Shown here: piece after piece, positions 23,901 through 34,800 of the stretch | Layout of the letters: every line of letters begins with the position of its first letter | Numbering within the stretch: the first letter of the stretch is position 1 | Assembly: GCA_964036275.1 (NCBI GenBank) | Contig: OZ038434.1 | Coordinates: forward strand, 10,683,060 to 10,747,059 | DNA: 64,000 nt | Direction: 5' to 3' | From: Litoditis marina | Lineage: Eukaryota > Nematoda > Chromadorea > Rhabditida > Rhabditidae | Notes under the pieces: model-generated | Told to the model about the DNA's origin: nothing | What the model saw: only the letters and a program-made list of their open reading frames with translations | The model's database searches: none | Position numbers and translations under genes: made by a program

Positions 23901-25496
23901 TTTCATATTTTGGTACGGGACTAATAATCCCAATAAGATAACGGAAAGTTTTCTCGCTTTGGTATAAATTGTATAGAGTTTATACAATAATTCTTTGTTT
24001 CATTTTTTACTGAAAAAATAACCCTGATTGGAAGTATATTTAGAATCGAAAAAAAAATTCCAGTTTCATTCGTCACATGAGAAGGTTACATAGCTGTGGT
24101 CAGATTCACTAACAACTAACTCAGGAGAACTTCCCCGAAACCTCGAACTCAATTCGGAACCTTGACCAAATATGCGGAATAGTATGGATATAGACATAAA
24201 GAAACACTTTTACGGTTTGCTCAGTGAAGGGCGGGGGATACTTCAGATCTAGCTTTGGGCCGCTGTGTTTCTCAGAACAAGCGTCGTTGCAAAACAGTAA
24301 ATTACTGTGTATACAGCGTGGCTGTCATTTATATTGATTTTCCCTCTCGTCGTCTGATGTCTCTTCGGGCGCATTATATCTCTAGACTTGTTGCAATACA
24401 GTTTCGACCAAACGCGAATTTGTCCTGTCATATTTCAGCACATCAAAGTACAACATGGACATTGTTCCTTCTATAGAAGGAAACCAAGTTGAAGAACGAA
24501 CCGTTGGCTCCCGGATAACTGGGTGCCGGCGGCATGGCTATTTTGGTTACATCCGAGTAGGTTGGAATGGGCTGAAGGGGAGAGGCGGAATACGGCGGAA
24601 CGGTGCTCGACAATTCGTCCGGTCTCACCGATTCCGGTGTGAACGGTGAGGCGTACGGAGGGGGAGCCTGAAGGGTCGAATCCAATAGTCGTGAACAACA
24701 CATGAAATTCCCATCACAACTCAGATGAAAAGTCACGGTACTTTGAGGCCGGAAATGGAGATTTCGGTCACGAAATCGCGAGCGTTAAACGCTCTTTTAA
24801 GGCCTAAAACTCCCTTGACTTTTCATCTATTTAGGACATTTCGATAGTATATCCACAAAGTTGTTTGCTCTATAATAGATGTAGCTCGAAACAGATTCTA
24901 CCTTCATTCAAAACGAATTTGACTAATTAATTCATTTATCTACATTCAAAGAATATTTCAGAAGATCGGTATATCATTAGTTGAACCTGCAGACATAAAT
25001 AAGAATGAAAAGACTCAGTTCAAGTATAATATAGTTGTCGCTATTTTCACGGCGACCTTGGCAGCGTGCCACTGAATATAACCTGGTGGCTTTAGCAAAA
25101 ATATAAAATTTTCTATGTGGTTGTTCATCGCTGTTACGGAATGTGAGCGAGACGTTTTTCATTCTCTATTGGGTGGAAAACATCATGGGAGACTTCGGGT
25201 AAGGCAACTTTCAACTCGCCAAAATTTTGTTGTTGAACAATCAGAGAACCATGAACTCAGCAGTATTCCAGAGCAATCGTTGAGGTTATTAACAAGTACA
25301 GACTACAGGGGCCTATGAATTATAATTTCATACATAAAACACAATTTTTACAATTGGAACAAAAGTTAGTCTTTGAATTGTGTGAAAGTTATCTTATGTC
25401 ATTATTGTACCACACATACAACTCACCGCATTTGGTTTGACTTCAAGATTCGTGACTGGGGCTGGCGCAACCTTTGCGGGTTCCATAACTGGGGGA
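20993..25496 (-). CDS. small proline-rich protein with Cys-rich membrane tail (3 exons)
   Basis: I do not recognise a family. Exons 25437-25496, 24502-24667 and 20993-21120 join in consistent phases (0 and 1) to give 117 residues. The first ATG (25496-25494) follows a CCCCCAG acceptor, suggesting a trans-splice site. Residues 1-75 are rich in Pro, Ala and Tyr with APPPY, VPPY, IPTY and APSY motifs; PPxY-type motifs are known WW-domain ligands. Residues 77-90 form a cluster CxxC...C....CC, followed at once by a 14-residue hydrophobic segment (WIMLFFMFLAILYM) and a short His/Arg/Ser-rich end. This arrangement suggests a tail-anchored, possibly palmitoylated protein, resembling small CYSTM-type proteins in general form only. 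The last exon has a clean TTTGTTGCAG acceptor and is followed by AATAAA. The second intron is 3.4 kb and full of repeats, so an extra exon could have been missed. Confidence 0.55.
21399..21680. repeat. two tandem copies of a palindromic repeat
   Basis: Two units share GAGAGTGTGCAGGTCA, ACGCAGA, CATTGACCT and a shared end, GTAGCTGGCCAAT followed by TTGGCGCTAATCGTTCTGA. Each unit is itself a hairpin: the left GAGAGTGTGCAGGTCA pairs with the later TGACCT..CTCTC. A related but incomplete copy is at about 43160-43250. It lies in the large intron of the minus-strand gene. Confidence 0.7.
21704..21753 (-). repeat. tRNA-like (SINE-type) fragment
   Basis: On the minus strand TAGTTAGTGGGC resembles a pol III A box and GAGTTCGATCCC a B box, spaced as in a tRNA head. 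No cloverleaf with an acceptor stem can be closed, so this is a tRNA-derived repeat or pseudogene rather than a tRNA gene. Confidence 0.45.
22305..22636. mobile_element. fold-back element with about 134-bp arms
   Basis: The arm 22305-22438 (ATTAGTAAAAAGTGGGGGAC ... CGGTTCACAA) is the near-perfect reverse complement of 22502-22636, with a loop of about 63 bp. Only scattered mismatches are seen. There is no coding capacity, and it lies inside the intron of the minus-strand small gene. Confidence 0.75.
22788..23520. repeat. repeat region with dense GGCGCC palindromes
   Basis: GGCGCC occurs at about 22790, 22924, 22935, 22948, 23104, 23229, 23242 and 23369, mostly as TTGGCGCCAA, in otherwise AT-rich DNA. 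The block ends near CCAAATTTCAGCCGAATCGG TCCAGTAG followed by a GACGAGGGAC-type short tandem, which is reminiscent of the 3' end of a non-LTR element. No open frame of note. Confidence 0.55.
23835..23870. repeat. 36-bp GC-rich hairpin, copy 1
   Basis: CTCCCCCG is closed by CGGGGGAG with a loop resembling the other two copies (26582-26617 and 34155-34190). Flanking sequence (ACGGGACTAATAATCCC) also resembles those copies, so this is a third, shorter member of the composite repeat. Confidence 0.7.
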
Positions 25497-25499
25497 AAG

Positions 25500-28400
25500 T
25501 GAAGTAGTGGGCTTTCGGAGGGGAACAAAGTGGAAACAATCCTGTTGCCAAGCGACAATCAGGCGGCACACATCTGTATTTCTCATTATTCAATCTGGCA
25601 CAACAACAAAACTGTTGGAGAACCAGAGATTAATATTCAAGATTTGGATAGGTTAACATGTGAATAAACGATATAATGCGTTATAACCACTGCACTAAAT
25701 GTCTTTAATGAATATTCAGCTTTAGAGGTGCAGGCAGAAAGAATCCTGTGGTAAACTTTGGGAAATACTTTTTTGTGGTTTTTCGGGTCTATGAAAAATT
25801 GGAGATTTCATGTTTCAAAAATGTTTCCCTACCGTGATCTGTCATTGAACAATTGGAATATCAAACACCAAAACTGGAGTGGTAGCGAGAATGAGGTTTA
25901 GTGAAATCCAAATTGGGGCGTTATCAAACTTCTTAATTTTCATTGTGGAACTTTGGAGGCTGCAATTTCACCAAAGTTTATTCTGTGGTCGCACTCTGAG
26001 TAATTTTTTTCTCTGGTCTATCACACACTACTCATCCCTTTCTAGCTTTTCTACGAATCCACGATCTCGAACTTCTGCTCACCCTATGACGTCAATGACC
26101 ATGTTTCGATCTACGTTAGCCTGCCACATTTAGCTGCGTACGATATTCTGATGTATTCTGATGTATTCCGGTATTCTGATAATTTTATTCACATGTTAAC
26201 CTATCCAAATTTTGAACGTACATGAAGCAATAAGTTGAGAGAACACGATGTGATACAATTGTGTCGAATACATGAATGTGTTGAATAAACATTCTAAATA
26301 TTCTAAATATTCTGAAATGAAAAAAGTAGAAGAAATTCATCAAGCAGCCTGAAACGGTGCTGGTGCCGCCCTTCAACCTTCAACCTTTTTTCTCGCACAG
26401 ATGGATCACGCACAATGAGAAAGACGAATTAGCATAGCGCGGCGAATTTCTCGCAACTTAGACCACTATTCGCGCCGTACGATGTGCAACCCGTACTAGA
26501 TACGGCGCGGCCAGGGATACACGTCGCTCGACTTTCGTTAAGTAGAACACTTATCATATCCAAACTGTCGTTATAGTTTGACTCCCCCGTGAAGACAGCC
26601 TTTGCGTGGCGGGGGAGTTTAGTTACTCTTAGGGGTACAACTAGTGTCTTCGTTTTTGGGAAATGGGGCTTTTATTAGTCCCGAAATAGATGTAAAGTGG
26701 AATAACATCAGGCACGATATTCAAAAGTCGTTACGAAGTAATGATTGATATTTACCGACACTCAATTCAGGGTACAACTGCTACAGCAAGTAATACTATT
26801 AGTTCATTAATAATAATAGCTTGACTTGAGTAACGGAACCTTTCATGAAAAAGTTTACACCGAACCAGTGTGACAACATTGGTAAAACTGATTTAAAAGT
26901 AGAAATACTTTTCATCTTTTTGAGAACAATTTACCTTTTTTTAAACATTTGTTCTGAGAGCAAGTTGAGATCGTGGTAAATGAGAAATCTGAAGATCCAA
27001 GACCGTTCAAAATCTATAACTACTTTTATCTGTCGTGTCCAAGTGTGTGTTTGTAGTTTGTTTTAGAATGTCGGTATGCTAGATGGTATGCCCGGCTCCT
27101 CCATACCGTCCTGATTCTCTCACTTTGCATTCTCTCTTGCGAGACATATATCCGGGCAGAGTGTTAGAGCGAAGAAATAGCATATGTTTGCAGAGACGCA
27201 GGTTCAGATCTGATAATCCGGCGTTGGGGGTACCCGTATTAGGGTTGTTATTCGAGTGAAAAAAAAGGCTGTTATTCGAGTGAGAGTTTTAGAAATTTTG
27301 AGTTTTTCGAGTACGCGTTATATTTTTAACAATCTTAACCCATATCCATTTCCTAAGCCGCGCGCAGCTGATTTGCACTTTCGAGTACAATAGACGTGTA
27401 GCCGGTTGCGATTGAGATAGATCATTGCTTCAATTAGGAAAGCGATACAAAAAAGGCTGGCCCACCCGATGGAAATCTCTTCGGATAAGTGCACAAAGTG
27501 CGATTTGATACAGACACCGGTTCAGAACTGGAAAACTCAACTTATCGCAGTGCAGGACAGATGTATAGTCGGTTTCATTCCAACTGAGACTCCTACAGTA
27601 CTGTCACAATATTTTAGTCGGTTTCCAATACGTGAATATAAACGGGAAAATAGACAATGTCTACACGTGATAATGATTTCTTATCAAAAATAGACTGAGT
27701 TAAAGTTTGCACAAGAAAAAAGTTATAGGTAGGTTCAATTATGTACTGTAGGCTTTCTCAGTAAGAATGATGTGACTATATCTTGGGTTTTTCGTCATAT
27801 AAAATGCGCTTATAGAGGTTGGAACGTGATCATGCAGAATGTAGAGAGCACATGTAAAGAGAGAGACAGACACGTTTTTCAATCAATACGTTGAATTTGA
27901 CTAGGAATAACACCACGACAATCCTGCTGTTTCGGGACGTACTGCCGTACTGGTAGTCGAATGCAGAGTCACGCGAAACTAGAAACACAGAATTTTAGAA
28001 CGTTAAAAGATACAATATGTGTTTCTAGATTCACATATCACGTTTTCATTTGGTTTTTGGTTACAATGAAAATCGATGTTGAAAAGAACATGGTTTTCTC
28101 AGAAAAACTCCGTTGAAATGGGTTTACCAAAGAACAGCAACAGAGAGCATTAGACGCGGTATGCAAAAACTGAAGTGAAAGACTGGTCTACTCCTTTTAG
28201 TCTTGGATAAAGTCTTTGTTCCTACATTGGATGGACCTTTTTCAGGGATGTAGGAATATAATGGGCGAGCTCGGAACGAATCATACCATTAAGTGCACGT
28301 CCTTTTCGCTTTTTCCATCAAGCTTCGGAAAGGAGTTCGATTTCCCTAAAGATCGAGGTTGCCAGAATCAGAAATCGTTGTCAATCTAACCTCATGAGAA

Positions 28401-31400
28401 GTTAATGAAATTTTTCTCATGCGAACATCATTAGATCATTAGCCTCTCATGGAACTATCTGCGATGTTGAATGTTGTGAAAAAAGCGAAGTCTTACGAGA
28501 AGTTGAGAACTTTTGAGAACGTCTTCCAGTTTTTCAGCACACCACATTCTACTTATGAGTTGAACCGTAAAAAACAGTATTTGTGCAACATCGACCTTGA
28601 CTTAAACGGTTCGTCTGTGTCATTTACGTGTTTCAACTGCGCGCTCTAATTTGTTGAACTATTCCAATAAGGGCAAATCAAGCTTATCTCCGGAAAAAGT
28701 ACATTATCTCATTTTCGGGAATTCTCGCGTACTTAAGCGAGGCAACGGGGCTTGTCGTTCTCATAATTCCACACGAATCACGTTTTGCGTGTGCTTTTCC
28801 TACTTGTTACGGGAAGTACAGTCAAAACAGAATTCTCATCTCTGATCTTTGATATTTATTAGCTCACGGACTGTTCAGACACCCTCACAGCATTTTTGGG
28901 GATTTCTGTACACGTGTTACATCTCTAACCAAACTGTCGTAAAATATAAAATGTTATGGGCTAACTTGCTGAAAAAAATTAACGCTTAGACAAGCTGAAA
29001 AACTTGCTTTCAGAGAACTCCTTGAAAATAGGGCAGGACCGATCCGTACATGTTGGATAGTTCTGCTGTGTTCGTAGTTTGATCATGACGAATATACAGA
29101 TCAAACTACAATTAGATTCGGTCTCTCCTTCTGGTGTACTCTTTTTCAACCAAAATATGGTCTTTTAGCACTTTTAGCCGAACATTTCGAAGGGCGCCCA
29201 TTTTTTTGTGAATAGGCCGAGTTTTTATTGCAAGTGACACATTGGATAATTCGATTAACACCGCCTCAGATCACTTTTTGCGCAGAGTGCATGACCTGAA
29301 ATTACAATTTTCACAAGTTTCAATTATCAAGGACGACTATCGCGATTATAATCCGATTTGAATTTTTTTTTCGAATTTGATACCTGAATCGCCAGCTCCA
29401 TGAAGCCTATAAACACGTAACCGTAACCAAATATCCCGTAAAGTACTCATTTCAGTATAAAATTGCATTGCTCATGTCAGGACGACACGACATAGTTCAA
29501 CTTCGTGATTAAAGTATTCTCCATTACTTGATAGTTTAACAGGATTCTTTGCAAGATAAGAAGTACTCTGAAATTAGCCAAGCAACGCTAGAGCATGCCT
29601 TTTCGCCTTTTCCTGCATAATTGCTGTGATGCGTTTTGTGTAAAGTATTGTCCAAGATGATGTCCTACTCTTCCCTATCCCCATGCCTTTGCGAGCTCTT
29701 GTATTGTACAGGTCGAGTTTCGATTATTTTTCGAGCAAAAGTATAGGTTTTCAATATTCAACATTAAAGATTGGTCAGAACACATCATATGGTTTCGAAA
29801 AGTTGTTCCTTGACAGCTTTTCACTGTGTTTTTCACTGAACTTTTTGCTGCCTGTTCGCAACTAATCTTTTTGCTCAACGTTTTTCTAGCGAGCGTGTAA
29901 CAAAGGAACAGAAACACCTAACGGCAATAGGAATTTTACCAAAATAGAATTCATGAGGTTCTCAGCCAGTATCACGATTGATGTAGAAAGTTCAAAATCA
30001 CGCCGATTATCTTCACTATTTGGGGCACCTGATGAACTTGACTTTTTCAATAATTTTTTAAAATTTCATGTGAGTTGTTTCATGATTTCCATTTTTGGAC
30101 AACTAGCCAATGACCGCGACCAACACTTGAAACGGCGTTAATTGAATTAGATACGTTGCATTGTGCGCTGAAACTCCGTCGGTTAACCTTCTTCTGAACC
30201 TACTAGATTGACCTAATTAATGTTGCTGTCATAATCTGATGGAACACATGTTTTTACACGGTGGCGCGGTAGGTAGAGTTCGCTCGGGAAGTGCGAAACT
30301 CTGAAAAATGTCACGCTTTATTTATTACGTATCGGGGAATGGTAGAAAAATAGTTTGATACCAGGTTAATCTCAGCGGGATCGGATTCGGAAACCCAGTC
30401 GTGTAGCAACTCAAACAGTCGCACTAGAGACAAACTTTTACAAGAAGACAAAATTCTCTATTCACTCGTAAAGTACCACCTAAACGTTAGTTCTGGTAGA
30501 TGCGGCAAAGTTGCACGAACTAATTTTTGGTTAAAACTTTTCGGGTCACAAGTTTTATGAAAATTTCTAGGAATTCTGATTCCACATCCTGATCTCGAAT
30601 CAGAAACATGTTATTGGTAAAAAGGCAAAGATTGGAAGCGAACGAGTTATTGCGAATCGGTTAAGCTTTTTTCGAGGTTCACGCTGCGCTGTCACATCGG
30701 CTGTGTTCAATGCATTATTCGGTTGTTCTTGCCCATTTCCATTACACAAGACATTTGTTCTTTCGAAATTCTTTCGAGAATTTACATTAGAACGCCGTTT
30801 CCTACTCGAATAACTCAGTTTTTTGCCCGCATTCCCGCGCCGTGCACCATTTCTGTCCTCCCTTGTAAAACGGTGTTTATCCAGCGCGATTAGGTGTGTC
30901 CGACTGCCCAAATTCTATTCAAAACCACCGCCTAAATCACCGTTTTCACCTCGAAAGCCGCGATTTTGCCTGTGAATCCTGACGATCACAACTGTTTCTT
31001 TCTCTTTTTTACGTAGAGCTGAGTCATGGCGATTTCGACCCAATGACAATATAACAGGCTTTTTTGAGTTCTGTTGCTTACCCCTGTTTAAACGCCCCGT
31101 TTTTCACCTGTTTCTAGTTTAAAAAAAGTTTAGTGTAAGTTGGAAAAAATATACTAGAACATATTTTTTTCACGGAATTCCGGTAAAACCCCGAAGCAGA
31201 CTAGTTTTCTCATTTGTTTTTCTTGTATAAAGTGTATTCAGACCTAAAAATGAAAGGAAGTTTTGGGGAAAATCGCGCTGCACCTGCGCCAAATTCAAAT
31301 TCAGTCTGACCTTTCTCTCTACAGTACCCATTGACGCCGATTTTTGAAAAGATTAGAAAAATTAGGATGAATGTGGGCGGAGTTAAGATGAGGTTTGTTC

Positions 31401-31800
31401 TCGGTATTTAAGGAAGTCCGAACAGACTTTGAGGTAGTCTCCCGAATTTCATTTTTCAAGTTGTTCGGTACTATGTGAAAAAGGACATCGTCTAGTAGAT
31501 GTCTTGTAAATTTATATTTTGTTCATTTATGCTTATGACAGTGAAGTCCTGTTATTCATTCTTAATGATTCTTCACATATGTTGAACAAACTCAAACTCA
31601 TCTGTCAAATTTATCAATCTGTGGTCTAGTGGTCACTCAAGGATAGATCGGCTGTGTTCGTAGCTTGATCTGCGCCCAGTTTGGGAAGAATTCAAGAATT
31701 ATGCTGTGTATAAAAATCAGACTTAAACATAGATCCTAGTCAACTTCTATATGTTTATGTTTACTTATGTTTTCTGTCATGTAGTCTATTCTTTTGGGAT
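25500..31800. other. intergenic stretch without a recognisable gene
   Basis: Short frames exist but none shows family resemblance or linked exons. Contents that can be named: the composite repeat at 26434-27190, hairpin repeats near 29066 and 31648, and a fragment of the CTCATGAG family near 28390. The promoter of the astacin gene should lie near the right end. Confidence 0.5.
26434..27190 (-). mobile_element. composite repeat, minus-orientation copy
   Basis: Relative to the copy at 33460-35650 this one is inverted. 26434-26547 matches the complement of 35508-35641 (GTCGAGCGACGTGTATCCCT is shared). 26573-27110 matches the complement of 33490-34190, including the hairpin at 26582-26617, the ATTAGTCCCGAAAT block and the end carrying GGTATGCTAGATG. 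This copy lacks the about 1.2 kb tandem segment and the small MITE found in the other. It has no large open frame. Confidence 0.7.
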
Positions 31801-31818
31801 TTGTGATTTTTTTCAGTA

Positions 31819-34800
31819 ATGATAACCACGGCTTTATTGCTACTCTTCACATCTTCCACTGTGTACTCGCAGGTTCGTTTTTTCTCTCAAAAACTTGGGT
31901 GATTGAAAGATAACGAGAGTCGGAAAAGATTGGAAACAATACTTAGTGAAAAAAAGGATTATAACCAAGTGCCAATAACAACAAATGCTGCATAAGTCTT
32001 ATTGCGAGCACGAAAAAACGGTTCCGTACCCATAAATTATCCTGTCTCAACCCGCCATCATATCGAGTTCTTCCATCATTTTCTCGCTGTTGACGACGAA
32101 GATAAAAATCTTGAAACAACGTCATCAACACTTTTACAAATTCTAACGCGTTCAATAACACTGATAAACAGATATAAGTGTGCGATTGAAAAGTTGATGA
32201 TGTAACTGCTCATGTACAAGATAAACTAGCATTTGGAGAGAAGAAATATGATGCAGTTCGCACAGATGAATTCATGTTTACAGTTGGTGGCGAATGACGT
32301 GGGCAACGACTATGCACAGGTGAAGGAGCTGCTCGGCCAATTCTACAGACGGTCCGCTAGAAATTTCGGCCATGATTATGTGAGTATAACTTCTTATATG
32401 GTTAGCTGTCTCCAAGCAAGCTTGTACGGCTTGGAGAACTTTTGGAGTCTACCGAGGTCAAGCGTTATGTCATCTATGGCTATCCTTTAAATTCCCCGCT
32501 CAAAAAAAGGACAAGCTGCAACTGTAGATATTTAACTATTCTTTTCTGGTTGTACTATGCTTCCTTGTAATACTATTAGTCGTTGATCGATGTTTCCATG
32601 CTTGGGCAGCATACGCTATAGCTTTTGACTTCATCTTCAGCTTCATCGCTCAAAAAAGAACGACCTACGATTGTAGACATTGCATTATTGCACTTCGTTG
32701 TACTTTGATCCCATTGCGTTTTAGTCGTTTTTCGTAACTTCTACTGTGTATGCAGGTCCAATTACGGCATCGATGTAGGTCACCCTCAAACATTCTATTG
32801 TGTACTTTGCTTTTCTTTTTCGTTCTTTCCTCTTCAAACTCTTATTTACACAAGCGTAATGATTCAACAGTGTAGTTTTAAAACACAGAAGGGACTGTAA
32901 AACGTTAGATTAGAGCCCATACATGGCACAGAATGCCTCTAAAAGTTTACATAATGTTAGTCTTTGAACTTTGACCTGCAAAGGTAGCGCGAAAGTACAT
33001 AAAACTTTCATTATCCACGTTTGTAACAAGATAACTAACTTCAAATGACTGTTGAGTTGGAATTTCAGGACCCGCTAACGCTCGCCAAAGCTGCAGAGAA
33101 TATGAAGGACGACGGAACCGAAGCCACTCCCAACAGAAAAGTTTGGAGCGAGTTGTTCGAAAACGACATTCTGCTCACGTTGCCACAGGCAGAAAGTTTG
33201 CTGGCCGAAAAAAGTGAGTGGCAATTAGAAGAAAGGCTCAGAGTTAGAGGGAAGAGGGTACCTTGAATTATTATCATTAAAACGTAGTAGCACATTTCGC
33301 CTCTACCCGCATGAATTATCACTTAACTCATGTTCTCTCTCCTGAGATTCAAGTTGGGACTTCACGAAGTCCGTCTTCACGCACATACCGAACTCCTATT
33401 TTACTACTTAGATGTTAACATCCACCATTTATATCTCACTTCTTATCCATGTCTCGCAACAGAGTGCGCAAAATAGAGAGACGCAGGATGGGATGGAGGA
33501 GCCGGGTCATCTAGCATACCGATAATCTAAAACAAACTATAAACACGACAGATAAAATGAGTTATGGATTATGAACGTTATTGGATTATAACGAGATTTC
33601 TAATTCACCACAATCCAAGTAAATTGTTTTCAAAAAAATTATTTCAACTTCCAAATCAGCCTTACCAATGTTGTCACACTGGTTCGGTGTGAACTTTATC
33701 ATGTAAGATTCTGTTACTCAAGCCGTGCTATTATTATTAATGAACTAATAGTATTACTTGCTGTAACAGTTGTACACTGAATTGGGTGTCAGTAAATATC
33801 AATCATTTGTTCGTAACGTTTTTTGAATATCGTGCTTGCTGTTTACTCCACTTTACATTCATTTCGGGACTAATAAAAGTCCCTTTCCCAAAACGAAGTC
33901 ATTGGTTGTACCCCTAAGGGTAACTAATCGGGACCAGGAAGAAGTCATTCAAAATAAAAAGTCATTAAAGTAAAAGTCATTTAAAAGTAAAAGTCATTAA
34001 TTCACTTTTAGTCAGGATTTGCAAAATACGAAAATTTTCGAGAACTTTATTTCTGATTCTAAACTGTTTCTGTACTTAATGACTTTTACTTTTAAATGAC
34101 TTTTACTTTAATGACTGTTAATTTTGAATGACTTATTCTGGTTGCCTAACTAATCTCCCCCGCCACGCAAAGGCTGTCTTCACGGGGGAGTGGTACTGTA
34201 ACGTAAGCAGTTGTAGAAAAACTATCCTCATACGGGTACCCACACTCATGGTGGGCACCTGCGGTGGCAGGGTAAAAATCCCCCCTTCCTCCCCACGTGG
34301 GTCACGGGTTCGGTCATTGGGTCATAAGGATTGAAAGCACAGCAGAATCATAGGAAAGTCCCCTCGTCAACCCCGATCACTAAAGAACTGGATCCAAGAG
34401 ACATCTGACGTGGTTAGGTAGTCGTCATCTCGAGGAGCTCGATAGAAAGGGCATCAGAAAGTCTTAGATGGCAAAAGGGGACGCGCGTCAAAAATTGGAA
34501 AGAGCCTTTGTCCTCAACTCTTTGCGGCTTGAATACAAGTTCTCTTATTCCGACTTGGTTAGGTAGTCATCATCAAGTAGAAACATGTAGACAGGCAAGA
34601 GTCTCAAGGGTAACCAATAACTGTGTCACAAGTGGCCGATTGAACACAGGTCACCAATCAATACCGTGGTTTTGGGTATTTTGTGAAAGGAGACATATGA
34701 ACAACAACACACAATATAACATAGTCAGGAACGCACGGCTTACGGACAAGGAAATGAGAATGAATAAATCCACTAATTTCGTCTAAATATACCTAGGTAG

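Noticed and set aside
30600..30911. 103-codon basic minus-strand frame
   Set aside because: Isolated, no splice or poly(A) context, no recognised motif.
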